A DNA stretch of 64,000 nucleotides, taken from Rhodococcus sp. 14-2483-1-2. Lineage in GTDB: Bacteria > Actinomycetota > Actinomycetes > Mycobacteriales > Mycobacteriaceae. The stretch is from positions 62,001 to 126,000 of the forward strand of contig NZ_NPFW01000017.1 in NCBI RefSeq assembly GCF_002259405.1, in the 5' to 3' direction. The position numbers and the translations under genes are program-made. The notes below the pieces were generated by a model. The model ran no database searches, was not told the origin of the DNA, and was given only the letters and a program-made list of their open reading frames with translations. Below, piece by piece: positions 9,233 to 18,588 of this stretch (position 1 is the stretch's first letter; each line of letters starts with the position of its first letter).

Positions 9233-9984
9233 TGGCCGTTCTCGTCGAGTCGAGCAACAGCACAGCATATTTGACGTTGGATTCGCCGCAGAACCGGAAC
9301 GCGCTGTCGTCGGTGTTGGTCGAAGAGCTGACCGCGGGCCTGATCGCTGCTGCACACGACGACGACGTCAGAACGATCGTGCTCGGCCACACCGGCACCA
9401 CATTCTGTGCCGGAGCCGACCTCCGCGAAGCCGGAGCATCACCGGAACTGCTCACCCGGCAGATGCTCGATTTGATGCGGTTGATCATCGACACCCCGAA
9501 ACCCGTCGTCGTGCAGATCGACGGACATGTACGGGCAGGCGGGATGGGGCTCGTCGCGGCCTGCGATATCGCGGTCGCCGGACCCGAGAGTTCGTTCGCG
9601 TTGACGGAGGTACGCCTCGGCCTCGCCGCGTCGGTCATCTCGGTGGCCGTGCTGCCGCGACTGACCTCTCGCGCGGCGAGTCGCTACTTCCTCACCGGGG
9701 AGACGTTCGACGGTGCCACGGCCGAGGCGATCGGTCTGGTCACCGTGGCCGACGCCGTCCCCGCTGCCGCGGTGGCCGACTACATGATCATGTTCAGGAA
9801 GTGTTCGCCGCAGGGCCTGGCCGAGTCGAAGCGCCTCACCACGGCCGCGATCAGGCGCGAGATGGACGAGCGCGGGACTGCCGTCGCCGAGCAATCGGCC
9901 AGGTTGTTTGCGTCCGACGAGGCCCGAGAGGGGATGATGTCCTTTCTGGAGAAGAGGCCCCCGTCCTGGGCGGCCGAGAAGTAG
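9232..9984 (+). CDS. Enoyl-CoA hydratase/isomerase family protein (EchA7-like)
   Basis: This 250-residue crotonase-fold protein likely hydrates the carboxylated enoyl-CoA made by the operon. It has GTTFCAGADLREA (CoA-binding and oxyanion segment) and VRAGGMGLVAACDIAVAG followed by FALTEVRLGL, whose Glu126 sits at one of the two catalytic Glu positions. The other position, usually Glu in the GGGCELAL-type segment, is not an obvious Glu here, so hydratase versus other crotonase activity is open. Start and preceding stop share one base (TGATG). Confidence 0.92.
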   Translation: MAVLVESSNSTAYLTLDSPQNRNALSSVLVEELTAGLIAAAHDDDVRTIVLGHTGTTFCAGADLREAGASPELLTRQMLDLMRLIIDTPKPVVVQIDGHVRAGGMGLVAACDIAVAGPESSFALTEVRLGLAASVISVAVLPRLTSRAASRYFLTGETFDGATAEAIGLVTVADAVPAAAVADYMIMFRKCSPQGLAESKRLTTAAIRREMDERGTAVAEQSARLFASDEAREGMMSFLEKRPPSWAAEK

Positions 9985-10033
9985 AGCGGCCGAGAAGCAG
10001 GTCGGCAGAGCGTCGGTAGTAGGGAGTATGGCG

Positions 10034-10663
10034 ATGGTGATGGCGCGCGAACCCAAGCAGGACCGCAGCAGGGTGACGCGTCAGCGACTGCTGGAGGCGA
10101 CGATCGATTCGCTCGCCGAGCAGGGCTGGGTTGCAACGACGGTCGGCGTGGTCGCCGAACGTGCAGGCGTCTCCCGCGGCGCGACCCAGCATCATTTCCC
10201 GACGCGTGAGGATCTGATCACCGGAGCGCTCGAGTACATGTTCGACACTCGGATGGACAGCGCTCGCCGCGAGGCGCAGGAGATTCCGGCGGGCCCGGGC
10301 CGGACGAAACTGGTGGTGGAACGGCTCGTCGAGTACTACACCGGGCCGATGTTCAAAGCGGCACTTCAGGTCTGGACAGCGGCCTCGGCCGATCCCGAGT
10401 TGCGCGATCGGATCGTCCCACTCGAAGAACGGTTCGGTCGTCGTGCCCACAAGATGGCCGTCGAGAACCTCGGTGTCGACGACAACGATCCCGTCACCCA
10501 CCGTCTCGTTCAGGCCACCCTCGACCTCGCCCGCGGTCTGGGTCTGGCCGATGTGCTCACCGACGACGCACGACGGCGTGCCGAGGTCGTGCGGTCGTGG
10601 GCAGAGGTATTGGATGCGTCGTTGAACGCGCGGCTGTCCGCCGCAGGAGCGGGAGTGCAGTAG
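10034..10663 (+). CDS. TetR/AcrR-family transcriptional regulator
   Basis: The roughly 209-residue product has an N-terminal TetR helix-turn-helix (VTRQRLLEATIDSLAEQGW, then TTVGVVAERAGVSRGATQHHF) and an all-helical ligand domain. It is the last gene of the acyl-CoA operon, 49 bp after the hydratase, and probably senses an acyl-CoA intermediate. AGGGAG at 10021-10026 is 7 nt from the ATG at 10034, which is why this start was chosen; ATGs at 10028 and 10040 are also in frame. The palindrome at 807-824 is its likely target (inference). Confidence 0.9.
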   Translation: MVMAREPKQDRSRVTRQRLLEATIDSLAEQGWVATTVGVVAERAGVSRGATQHHFPTREDLITGALEYMFDTRMDSARREAQEIPAGPGRTKLVVERLVEYYTGPMFKAALQVWTAASADPELRDRIVPLEERFGRRAHKMAVENLGVDDNDPVTHRLVQATLDLARGLGLADVLTDDARRRAEVVRSWAEVLDASLNARLSAAGAGVQ

Positions 10664-10712
10664 AGACCCGCACGATCTGCAGTTCCGATCGACCTGTGCT
10701 TGAGTCTGGCGG

Positions 10713-12131
10713 GTGACTTCCGAAATCTCACGCGTGCACCGCGGCCACATCTTTCACGTCGCAGGCTCGCCCACCGTGGTGGACGCCGCCGCCGCGCTGG
10801 TGTCGATTCCCGACGGTGCCCTCGTGGTCGGCGACGACGGCATCATCGAGTTCTGCGGTGAGTTCGATTCGCTCCCAACCGAATTCGCGCAGCATGCGGT
10901 TGCCGACCATCGGCCCGGGTTCCTACTGCCGGGATTCGTCGACACGCACATTCACTTCCCGCAGACCTACGCCGGGGATTCCTACGGCGGCGGGCAACTC
11001 CTCGAGTGGCTGAACACGTGCATCTTTCCGTCCGAGTCGCGCTTCGCCGATCCCGAGTTCGCTGCCGCTGCGGCCGGAGACTTCTGCGCCGCGCGGATCC
11101 GAGCCGGAACCACGCAGGCGATGGTGTTCGGATCGGCGTTCCCGCATGCGCAGGACTCGCTGTTCTCCGAGACCGAGAAGCACGGGCTGCGCATCGTCAG
11201 TGGCCGCGGGGTCCAGACCACCGGGCCGGCGTCGGCGCAGGCCCTGATCACCGGTGAGGACGAGGCCATCCGGCTGGTGTCCGAGGAGATCGAGAAGTGG
11301 CACGCAGCCGACACCGGCGACGTCGACACGGCAAAGCTGCACGTGGCCGTCGTACCGCGGTTCTCGCTCTCGGTGACGACGGAGACGCTGAGGAACCTCG
11401 GCGAGCTCTACGATTCCGTCCGCGCGCGAGGTGTCTACTTCCACACACACCTCAACGAGAACAACCGGCCGGGAACCGGCGAGATCGACGCCACCAAGAA
11501 CGCCTACGGGGTGCAGACGTACCTCGACACCTACGACGGCAAGTTCCTGCCGGGCTCGCAGGTCGGTGGGAAGAGCTTCCTGGGGCGGCGCACCATCCTG
11601 GCGCACGCGGTGCACTGTCAGGACGTCGAACTCGCGCGAATGGCAGAGACGGGCACGTCCATCGCGCACTGTCCCACCTCGCAACAGTTCCTGGGCTCGG
11701 GCACCATGCCGTGGCTGCGGACCGTTGCCGCGGGGGTGAACATCGCCATCGGGTCGGACTTCGGCGGCGGTGACGAATGGTTGCTGCCGCAGGTCCTCGC
11801 CGATGCGTTCAAGGTGCACATCTCCGAGGCCGGTGACGCCGGACTGTCCCTGCATCCCGCCGAACTGCTGTTCACCGGAACCCTCGCCGGGGCCCGTGCG
11901 CTGGACATGGAGAACCGAATCGGCAACTTCGACGCGGGCAAGGAAGCCGACTTCGTCGTGGTCGATCCGTCCGCATGGCCGCAGCTCGCGGCAGCAGTCG
12001 ACCACGGCGTCCGTGCCGACGACCCCGAGCTGGCCCGCGACCAGACCCTGTTCGCTCTGCTGATGGCGATGCGCGAGCCCGCCATCGTCGGCGTCTACGT
12101 CCAGGGCCGGAAGCTCGCCGCTTCGCGGTAA
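10713..12131 (+). CDS. guaD: Guanine deaminase
   Basis: This 472-residue amidohydrolase should convert guanine to xanthine in purine salvage. Diagnostic features are PGFVDTHIHFPQ (zinc-binding His79 and His81), FHTHLNEN (zinc His and substrate contact), ILAHAVHC, and IGSDFGGGDEWLL with the catalytic Asp. Length and the HIHFPQ variant favour guanine deaminase over cytosine or atrazine hydrolases. It starts with GTG and stands alone between the TetR gene and a secreted protein; no purine catabolic neighbours are visible. Confidence 0.92.
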   Translation: MTSEISRVHRGHIFHVAGSPTVVDAAAALVSIPDGALVVGDDGIIEFCGEFDSLPTEFAQHAVADHRPGFLLPGFVDTHIHFPQTYAGDSYGGGQLLEWLNTCIFPSESRFADPEFAAAAAGDFCAARIRAGTTQAMVFGSAFPHAQDSLFSETEKHGLRIVSGRGVQTTGPASAQALITGEDEAIRLVSEEIEKWHAADTGDVDTAKLHVAVVPRFSLSVTTETLRNLGELYDSVRARGVYFHTHLNENNRPGTGEIDATKNAYGVQTYLDTYDGKFLPGSQVGGKSFLGRRTILAHAVHCQDVELARMAETGTSIAHCPTSQQFLGSGTMPWLRTVAAGVNIAIGSDFGGGDEWLLPQVLADAFKVHISEAGDAGLSLHPAELLFTGTLAGARALDMENRIGNFDAGKEADFVVVDPSAWPQLAAAVDHGVRADDPELARDQTLFALLMAMREPAIVGVYVQGRKLAASR

Positions 12132-12173
12132 CGTATGGCGACTCGCTTCCAAAGGATCAGGAGACACACAGGT

Positions 12174-12701
12174 ATGGCTCGTCGGACTCGATTCGGTCTA
12201 CTCGCAGCTGCATTCGCGGCTGTGGGCACCATGGCCCTCGCGCCGGTCGCACAGGCCCAACCGCCTGCCGATGCACCGCCTGCACCCACCGAGAACGCGC
12301 CTGCACCCCCGCCGGGACCGGTTCCCGTCCCCGTTCTGCAGATCCCCAACCTCGGAGTCACCGTCGGCGGACTCGTCGTGCCGGATCAGTGGATCGGGAC
12401 GATCGAGGTAGCCAGCACCGAGACGCCGGGACTGACCAACATCTGGGGCCGCGCCGCCGAGCCGCGGATCTGCACGTCCTATCAGAACTTCGCCAGCCTG
12501 CAGGTCGATTTCGTCAACATCGCCAACGGACGCACCGGCTCGGTGAACGCACCGATCTGCCAGCAGGGAAACGGCGTGTTCGAGCCCTCCGGACCGGTCG
12601 TCGCCGATACCGGCAGCGGACCGGTCCTGTTCACCGCACACGTCCTCGCCTACGGCATTCTGTTCGACATTCCGGGCGTCGGCGGATTCTCGGCCCCGTA
12701 G
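12174..12701 (+). CDS. Secreted protein of unknown function
   Basis: The 175-residue product has a Sec signal: ARRTRFG, a hydrophobic core rich in Ala, and VAQAQ, with likely cleavage after Ala28. A Pro/Ala-rich linker (about 29-55) leads to a compact domain of about 120 residues with two cysteines (RICTSYQ and APICQQG) that could form a disulfide. It resembles small extracellular actinobacterial proteins, but I cannot name the family. The ATG at 12174 is preferred over 12135 because CAGGAG precedes it and the signal peptide then begins properly. Confidence 0.8.
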   Translation: MARRTRFGLLAAAFAAVGTMALAPVAQAQPPADAPPAPTENAPAPPPGPVPVPVLQIPNLGVTVGGLVVPDQWIGTIEVASTETPGLTNIWGRAAEPRICTSYQNFASLQVDFVNIANGRTGSVNAPICQQGNGVFEPSGPVVADTGSGPVLFTAHVLAYGILFDIPGVGGFSAP

Positions 12702-12718
12702 CTGTGAGCCCGGGGCAG

Positions 12719-13237
12719 ATGACGAGACGGTTCGCGATGGTCGTGACGGCAACAGCTGTGCTCATCGCCGGGTGCGGCGGTGCGGAGGACGACGCTGCGG
12801 CGCCGGAGGACACCGCCCCGACCACCGCGGCCTACGAGCCCGGCCCGTTCTTCGGCGAATGCGGATCGATCACCGACGCCGAGGTGCAGTCCGCGTTCGG
12901 TGCAGGCCCGTTCGCGCAGATCACCCGAAATTCCGTCGGTTGCCAGTGGGAGACCACGGGGTTCGGCGGGCCCGGCGTCAGCTTCTCCTGGTACCGCGGT
13001 AGCCCCATCGGACGCGAACGCGCCGGTTCCGAGCTGATCGGCCGTCCGGCGAAAGACATCGACATCGACGGCAACCCCGGCTTCGAGGCCGAGCAGGACA
13101 CTCTGTGCGAGATCGGCGTGCAGTTCGGCGACGACTTCTTCCACTGGTCGATCACGTACTCCCTCGGACCGGCCGCGCGCCCGCCGTGCGACGTCGGAAA
13201 CGAACTCGCGACGCTGACCGTGGAGCGCAAGCAATGA
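12719..13237 (+). CDS. DUF3558-type lipoprotein
   Basis: The 172-residue product has an N-terminal signal with lipobox LIAGC (Cys19), then a low-complexity Asp/Ala/Thr stretch and a domain with FFGECGSITDAEVQSAFG, VGCQWET and a C-terminal Cys pair, the pattern of DUF3558 lipoproteins common in mycolic-acid bacteria. Function is unknown; it should sit on the outer face of the cytoplasmic membrane. It overlaps the next, similar lipoprotein by 4 bases, so the two are probably translated together. GTG at 12704 is an alternative start. Confidence 0.82.
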   Translation: MTRRFAMVVTATAVLIAGCGGAEDDAAAPEDTAPTTAAYEPGPFFGECGSITDAEVQSAFGAGPFAQITRNSVGCQWETTGFGGPGVSFSWYRGSPIGRERAGSELIGRPAKDIDIDGNPGFEAEQDTLCEIGVQFGDDFFHWSITYSLGPAARPPCDVGNELATLTVERKQ

Positions 13238-13761
13238 CGCGCAGACGAGTGATCGCGGCGGCGTCGACCCTGTTGCTCGTTGCCGGGTGCGCCCAGACCG
13301 TCGAGGGGACCGCGAGACCGGCGAGCTTCGCAGGCTCCGGTGGCCAAGAATTCACCGAATTGTTGACCGAGTGCGACGCCGTCTCCGACGACCAGATCGC
13401 CGAGACCACCGGAGCCGACGCCATCGAGCGCGGCTTCTTCGGGGCCATCTGTCGGTGGGATCTCGTCGGCTCCGCGGGCACGGTGAAGGTGACGTTCAAC
13501 TGGTTCGAGTCCGGCACTCTCGCAGCCGAGCGGGCCGCCGACGAGAAGATGATGTACACCGTCACCGACACAACGGTGCAGGGACGCAAGGCAATCCAGG
13601 CTCAGCGTCCCGACGACTCCGCGTCGTGTGGAGTCTCGGCGGGTGCGGATCGGGACGGCATCTTCGGGTGGTGGGTGCAGTACCAGCCGGACGCCGCGCA
13701 TCCCGATCCATGCCAGGCCGCGGCGAAGCTCGCCGATCTCACGCTCAACCTCAGTCGTTAG
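13234..13761 (+). CDS. DUF3558-type lipoprotein, paralogue of the preceding gene
   Basis: The 175-residue product has signal and lipobox LLVAGC (Cys19), then LLTECDAVSDDQIAETTG, FGAICRWD, a segment with VTFNWFESG, and closing cysteines SCGVS and DPCQAA. These cysteine positions match the upstream lipoprotein, so the pair looks like a tandem duplication that has diverged. Function is unknown. It is the last gene before the ribosomal promoter. Confidence 0.82.
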   Translation: MTRRRVIAAASTLLLVAGCAQTVEGTARPASFAGSGGQEFTELLTECDAVSDDQIAETTGADAIERGFFGAICRWDLVGSAGTVKVTFNWFESGTLAAERAADEKMMYTVTDTTVQGRKAIQAQRPDDSASCGVSAGADRDGIFGWWVQYQPDAAHPDPCQAAAKLADLTLNLSR

Positions 13762-13785
13762 TTGCCTACCCGCGCGAGGGGTGTT

Positions 13786-13815
13786 TTGACCCGAGGCGAC
13801 GCCGCCGGGTATCGT
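13786..13815 (+). promoter_or_regulatory. Promoter of the rpsL-rpsG-fusA operon with a long leader
   Basis: TTGACC (13786-13791) and TATCGT (13810-13815) are 18 bp apart, a good housekeeping-sigma promoter. Transcription would begin near 13822, giving a 5' leader of about 230 nt before rpsL. Nothing in that leader matches a riboswitch or leader peptide I recognise. Confidence 0.6.
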
Positions 13816-14054
13816 TATGGGTCGTGTCCGGCCTGGCCGGAACGTTTGTGTGCCTATGCGAGGTACAGCCGTGCGCACGTTCGCTCGAAGAGCGCGCAAC
13901 CGGCTGGACGTGTGGGGGTATGCGACACACCCGACCGCGGGGTGCAAGAGACCCGCGATAGCAGTACTGGAGCAGCGGCAGTACCGGGTGAGGAGCAGTG
14001 TTCTCTTGCTCCAACTGCTAGATCCCTGTTTATCGACACGAAGAAAGCCGGTTT

Positions 14055-14429
14055 ATGCCAACGATCAACCAGCTGGTCCGTAAGGGACGCACCGACAAGG
14101 TCGCGAAACTGAAGACCGCTGCCCTCAAGGGCAGTCCCCAGCGCCGTGGCGTGTGCACTCGCGTGTACACCACCACCCCCAAGAAGCCGAACTCCGCTCT
14201 CCGTAAGGTCGCGCGTGTTCGCCTGACCTCCTCGGTCGAGGTCACCGCATACATCCCCGGTGAGGGTCACAACCTGCAGGAGCACTCGATGGTGCTCGTT
14301 CGCGGTGGTCGTGTGAAGGACCTCCCGGGTGTGCGTTACAAGATCATCCGCGGCTCGCTCGACACCCAGGGTGTCAAGAACCGCAAGCAGGCTCGTAGCC
14401 GCTACGGAGCCAAGAAGGAGAAGAGCTGA
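14055..14429 (+). CDS. rpsL: 30S ribosomal protein S12
   Basis: The 124-residue protein is full length and nearly invariant: [32 protein letters not shown] and [18 protein letters not shown]12 lies at the decoding centre of the 30S subunit. The lysines of TPKKPNS and VKDLPG are present, so the residues where streptomycin-resistance substitutions arise are wild type. It is the first gene of the str operon, 1 nt before rpsG. Confidence 0.99.
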   Translation: MPTINQLVRKGRTDKVAKLKTAALKGSPQRRGVCTRVYTTTPKKPNSALRKVARVRLTSSVEVTAYIPGEGHNLQEHSMVLVRGGRVKDLPGVRYKIIRGSLDTQGVKNRKQARSRYGAKKEKS

Positions 14430-14430
14430 T

Positions 14431-14901
14431 ATGCCACGCAAGGGCCCAGCACCCAAGCGGCCGCTGATCAACGACCCGGTCTACGGATCGCCGTTGGTCA
14501 CGCAGCTCGTCAACAAGATCCTTCTCGACGGCAAGAAGTCGACCGCAGAGCGCATCGTCTACCAGGCGCTCGAGCAGGCTCGCGAGAAGACCGGCACCGA
14601 CCCCGTCGTCACGCTCAAGCGTGCACTCGACAACGTCAAGCCGGCCCTCGAGGTTCGCAGCCGTCGTGTCGGTGGCGCCACCTACCAGGTGCCCGTCGAG
14701 GTTCGTCCCGGCCGCTCCACCACGCTGGCACTGCGCTGGCTGGTCACGTTCTCGCGCGCTCGTCGTGAGAAGACCATGGTCGAGCGTCTGGCGAACGAGT
14801 TGCTCGACGCCAGCAACGGCCTCGGTGCCGCTGTGAAGCGTCGCGAGGACACTCACAAGATGGCCGAAGCCAACAAGGCGTTCGCTCACTACCGCTGGTG
14901 A
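14431..14901 (+). CDS. rpsG: 30S ribosomal protein S7
   Basis: The 156-residue protein has the standard S7 sequence: [51 protein letters not shown] and a C-terminal [15 protein letters not shown]. It nucleates assembly of the 30S head and contacts E-site tRNA. The start is one base after the rpsL stop, in the usual str operon order. Confidence 0.99.
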   Translation: MPRKGPAPKRPLINDPVYGSPLVTQLVNKILLDGKKSTAERIVYQALEQAREKTGTDPVVTLKRALDNVKPALEVRSRRVGGATYQVPVEVRPGRSTTLALRWLVTFSRARREKTMVERLANELLDASNGLGAAVKRREDTHKMAEANKAFAHYRW

Positions 14902-14996
14902 TCTCCTCGCTCGGGCGGCATTCGGAACTATCCGGTGCCGCCGGAGCGTTGATCAGCTCAGGCAATACCTCTTCCAACACCAAGGCGGGTTAACTC

Positions 14997-17099
14997 GTGG
15001 CACAGGACGTGCTGACCGACCTACTCAAGGTCCGCAACATCGGCATCATGGCCCACATCGATGCCGGCAAGACCACCACTACCGAACGCATCCTCTTCTA
15101 CACCGGTATCTCCTACAAGATCGGTGAAGTTCACGATGGCGCAGCCACCATGGACTGGATGGAGCAGGAGCAGGAGCGTGGCATCACGATCACCTCTGCT
15201 GCCACGACGTGCTTCTGGAACGACAACCAGATCAACATCATCGACACCCCCGGTCACGTCGACTTCACCGTCGAGGTGGAGCGTTCGCTCCGCGTCCTCG
15301 ACGGCGCAGTCGCAGTGTTCGACGGCAAAGAAGGTGTCGAGCCGCAGTCCGAGCAGGTCTGGCGTCAGGCCGACAAGTACGACGTGCCGCGCATCTGCTT
15401 CGTCAACAAGATGGACAAGCTCGGCGCGGACTTCTACTACACCGTGCAGACCATCATCGATCGTCTCGGTGCCAAGCCGCTGGTCATCCAGCTGCCCATC
15501 GGCGCAGAGAACGATTTCGAGGGCGTCATCGACCTCGTGCAGATGAAGGCTCTCGTGTGGAGTGGTGAGACCAAGCTCGGCGAGAAGTACGAGATCCAGG
15601 AGATCCCGGAAAACCTCAAGGAGCGCGCGGACGAGTACCGCACCATGCTGCTCGAGACCGTGGCCGAGTCCGACGAAGCGCTTCTGGAGAAGCACTTCGG
15701 CGGCGAAGAGCTCACGATCGACGAGATCAAGGGCGCCATCCGCAAGATGACGGTCAACAGCGAGCTGTACCCGATCCTGTGTGGATCCGCGTTCAAGAAC
15801 AAGGGCGTTCAGCCCATGCTCGACGCGGTCATCGACTACCTCCCGTCTCCCCTCGACGTTGCCGAGACCATCGGACACGCCGTCGGCGACGAGGAGAAGG
15901 AGATCACTCGCAAGCCGTCCGCAGACGAGCCGTTCGCAGCTCTCGCGTTCAAGATCGCGACTCACCCCTTCTTCGGCAAGCTGACCTACGTCCGGGTGTA
16001 CTCGGGCAAGGTCGACTCCGGCGCTCAGGTCATCAACTCGACCAAGGGCAAGAAGGAGCGTCTGGGCAAGCTGTTCCAGATGCACTCCAACAAGGAGAAC
16101 GCGATCGCGACCGCATCTGCCGGTCACATCTACGCCGTCATCGGCCTCAAGGACACCACGACGGGTGACACGCTCTGCGATCCGCAGAACCAGATCATCC
16201 TCGAGTCCATGAGCTTCCCGGACCCGGTCATCCAGGTCTCGATCGAGCCGAAGACCAAGTCCGACCAGGAGAAGCTGGGAACAGCAATCCAGAAGCTCGC
16301 CGAAGAGGATCCCACCTTCTCGGTGAAGCTGGACGAGGACACCGGCCAGACCGTCATCGGCGGAATGGGCGAGCTGCACCTCGACATCCTCGTGGACCGT
16401 ATGCGTCGCGAGTTCAAGGTCGAGGCCAACGTCGGCAAGCCGCAGGTCGCGTACCGCGAGACCATCCGCAAGACGGTCGAGAAGCACGACTACACCCACA
16501 AGAAGCAGACCGGTGGCTCCGGCCAGTTCGCGAAGGTCATCATCAAGCTCGAGCCTTTCGAGGGCGAAGACGGTGCGACCTACGAATTCGAGAACAAGGT
16601 CTCCGGTGGTCGTGTGCCAAGGGAGTACATCCCCTCGGTCGACGCCGGTGCTCAGGACGCCATGCAGTACGGTGTTCTCGCCGGATACCCCCTGGTCAAT
16701 GTCAAGGTCACACTGCTCGACGGTGCGTACCATGACGTCGACTCGTCGGAAATGGCCTTCAAGGTCGCCGGCTCACAAGCGTTCAAGGAAGCCGCCCGCA
16801 AGGCCAGCCCCGTCATTCTCGAACCCGTCATGGCCGTCGAGGTCATCACGCCCGAGGACTACATGGGTGAAGTCATCGGCGACCTGAACTCCCGCCGTGG
16901 TCAGATTCAGGCCATGGAGGAGCGCAGCGGTGCCCGTATCGTCAAGGCACTGGTTCCGCTGTCGGAGATGTTCGGCTACATCGGAGACCTTCGGTCGAAG
17001 ACACAGGGCCGCGCTAACTACTCCATGGTCTTCGATTCGTACGCAGAAGTTCCCGCGAACGTAGCGAAGGAAATCATCGCGAAGGTCAACGGAGAGTAA
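14997..17099 (+). CDS. fusA: Elongation factor G
   Basis: The 700-residue GTPase drives ribosomal translocation. G1 is AHIDAGKTT, followed by [10 protein letters not shown] (switch I region), DTPGHVDFT (G3) and NKMD (G4); domains II-V follow, including the domain IV segment [10 protein letters not shown]. It starts with GTG, 95 bp after rpsG. No internal anomaly is seen. Confidence 0.99.
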   Translation: MAQDVLTDLLKVRNIGIMAHIDAGKTTTTERILFYTGISYKIGEVHDGAATMDWMEQEQERGITITSAATTCFWNDNQINIIDTPGHVDFTVEVERSLRVLDGAVAVFDGKEGVEPQSEQVWRQADKYDVPRICFVNKMDKLGADFYYTVQTIIDRLGAKPLVIQLPIGAENDFEGVIDLVQMKALVWSGETKLGEKYEIQEIPENLKERADEYRTMLLETVAESDEALLEKHFGGEELTIDEIKGAIRKMTVNSELYPILCGSAFKNKGVQPMLDAVIDYLPSPLDVAETIGHAVGDEEKEITRKPSADEPFAALAFKIATHPFFGKLTYVRVYSGKVDSGAQVINSTKGKKERLGKLFQMHSNKENAIATASAGHIYAVIGLKDTTTGDTLCDPQNQIILESMSFPDPVIQVSIEPKTKSDQEKLGTAIQKLAEEDPTFSVKLDEDTGQTVIGGMGELHLDILVDRMRREFKVEANVGKPQVAYRETIRKTVEKHDYTHKKQTGGSGQFAKVIIKLEPFEGEDGATYEFENKVSGGRVPREYIPSVDAGAQDAMQYGVLAGYPLVNVKVTLLDGAYHDVDSSEMAFKVAGSQAFKEAARKASPVILEPVMAVEVITPEDYMGEVIGDLNSRRGQIQAMEERSGARIVKALVPLSEMFGYIGDLRSKTQGRANYSMVFDSYAEVPANVAKEIIAKVNGE

Positions 17100-17109
17100 T
17101 TCTCTTCGT

Positions 17110-17137
17110 TTGCTGGACCACGCTCGACCTGTAATAA
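17110..17137 (+). promoter_or_regulatory. Candidate additional promoter for tuf
   Basis: TTGCTG (17110-17115) and TAATAA (17132-17137) are 16 bp apart in the fusA-tuf gap. A separate promoter would let EF-Tu be made in excess over EF-G, as is common in actinobacteria. The leader to the tuf GTG would be about 60 nt. Confidence 0.4.
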
Positions 17138-17201
17138 GTAAGAACACATACGCGTGTCGGCCCCGTCGGGGTCCGCACAGATCAGTCCAGGAGGACACAC
17201 A

Positions 17202-18392
17202 GTGGCGAAGGCGAAGTTCGATCGGACGAAGCCGCACGTCAACATCGGCACCATCGGTCACGTTGACCACGGTAAGACGACGCTGACGGCTGCAATCACC
17301 AAGGTTCTGCACGACAAGTTCCCGGACCTGAACGAGGCCTCGGCTTTCGATCAGATCGACAAGGCTCCGGAGGAGAAGGCTCGTGGTATCACGATCAACA
17401 TCTCCCACGTCGAGTACCAGACCGAGAAGCGCCACTACGCGCACGTCGATGCACCGGGTCACGCCGACTACATCAAGAACATGATCACCGGCGCGGCTCA
17501 GATGGACGGCGCAATCCTGGTCGTTGCAGCAACCGACGGCCCGATGCCGCAGACCCGCGAGCACGTGCTGCTCGCCCGCCAGGTCGGTGTTCCGTACATC
17601 CTGGTCGCACTGAACAAGGCCGACATGGTCGACGACGACGAGATCATCGAGCTCGTCGAGATGGAGGTCCGCGAGCTCCTCGCTTCGCAGGAGTTCGACG
17701 AGGACGCACCGGTCATCAAGGTCTCCGCACTCAAGGCACTCGAGGGTGACGAGAAGTGGGGCGAGTCGGTTCTGGAGCTCATGCAGGCCGTCGACGATTC
17801 CGTTCCGGATCCCGTCCGTGAGACCGACAAGCCGTTCCTCATGCCCGTCGAGGACGTCTTCACCATCACCGGCCGTGGCACCGTGGTGACCGGACGTATC
17901 GAGCGCGGCTCGGTCAACGTCAACGAAGAGGTCGAGATCGTCGGCATCCGCCCCGGCTCGACCAAGACCACCGTCACCGGAATCGAAATGTTCCGCAAGC
18001 TGCTCGACTCGGGTCAGGCAGGCGACAACGTCGGCCTCCTCGTTCGTGGCATCAAGCGCGAAGACGTCGAGCGTGGACAGGTCATCATCAAGCCCGGCAC
18101 CACGACTCCCCACACGGAGTTCGAGGGCAACGCCTACATCCTCTCGAAGGACGAGGGCGGCCGCCACACGCCGTTCTTCAACAACTACCGCCCGCAGTTC
18201 TACTTCCGTACCACGGACGTTACGGGCGTCGTGACCCTTCCCGAGGGCACCGAGATGGTCATGCCCGGTGACAACACCGAGATGTCCGTCACGCTGATCC
18301 AGCCGGTCGCCATGGATGTCGGCCTGCGTTTCGCAATCCGTGAGGGCGGTCGTACCGTCGGAGCCGGTCGCGTCACGAAGATCATCAAGTGA
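17202..18392 (+). CDS. tuf: Elongation factor Tu
   Basis: The 396-residue GTPase delivers aminoacyl-tRNA to the ribosome. G1 is [10 protein letters not shown]3 DAPGHADY, G4 NKAD, and domains 2 and 3 are complete through [11 protein letters not shown]. Start GTG at 17202 is preceded by a strong AGGAGG at 17189-17194. It ends the str operon and is followed by a clear intrinsic terminator. Confidence 0.99.
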   Translation: MAKAKFDRTKPHVNIGTIGHVDHGKTTLTAAITKVLHDKFPDLNEASAFDQIDKAPEEKARGITINISHVEYQTEKRHYAHVDAPGHADYIKNMITGAAQMDGAILVVAATDGPMPQTREHVLLARQVGVPYILVALNKADMVDDDEIIELVEMEVRELLASQEFDEDAPVIKVSALKALEGDEKWGESVLELMQAVDDSVPDPVRETDKPFLMPVEDVFTITGRGTVVTGRIERGSVNVNEEVEIVGIRPGSTKTTVTGIEMFRKLLDSGQAGDNVGLLVRGIKREDVERGQVIIKPGTTTPHTEFEGNAYILSKDEGGRHTPFFNNYRPQFYFRTTDVTGVVTLPEGTEMVMPGDNTEMSVTLIQPVAMDVGLRFAIREGGRTVGAGRVTKIIK

Positions 18393-18415
18393 TCTAGTTC
18401 CACCAGCTGTACCTG

Positions 18416-18451
18416 AAGCGGCACTCACCCGAAAGGGTGGGTGCCGCTTTT
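18416..18451 (+). terminator. Intrinsic terminator after tuf
   Basis: A 15-bp stem (AAGCGGCACTCACCC against GGGTGGGTGCCGCTT, one T-G wobble) with a GAAA tetraloop is followed by a short T run. It ends the str operon 24 bp after the tuf stop. Confidence 0.88.
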
Positions 18452-18472
18452 GCGTGCGTGCGGCTCCGCCGC

Positions 18473-18527
18473 CCGCGTCAATGGACCATTGCACCGCCCA
18501 GACGTATGCAATGGTCCATTGACGCGG
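18473..18527. repeat. Palindromic hairpin repeat, copy A
   Basis: Two perfectly complementary 21-bp arms (core AATGGACCATTGCA) flank the 13-nt loop CCGCCCAGACGTA. It lies 22 bp after the tuf terminator and before hen1. Three further copies occur at 46143, 46207 and, inverted, 51023. There is no T run, so it is not a simple terminator. Confidence 0.85.
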
Positions 18528-18575
18528 CCCGAGGTGGCGGCCGAAAAATGGGACGCATCGGGCGCAGCCGTCCCG

Positions 18576-18581
18576 TAACGT
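18576..18581 (+). promoter_or_regulatory. -10 box of a predicted leaderless hen1 promoter
   Basis: TAACGT is followed after 7 nt by the GTG start of hen1, with no Shine-Dalgarno. It gives the RNA-repair pair its own promoter, separate from tuf. Confidence 0.5.
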
Positions 18582-18588
18582 CGCTGCG

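Noticed and set aside
13816-14054. Leader peptide or ribosomal-protein binding site in the rpsL leader
   Set aside because: The leader is long, but no conserved structure or short gene could be supported by reading alone.
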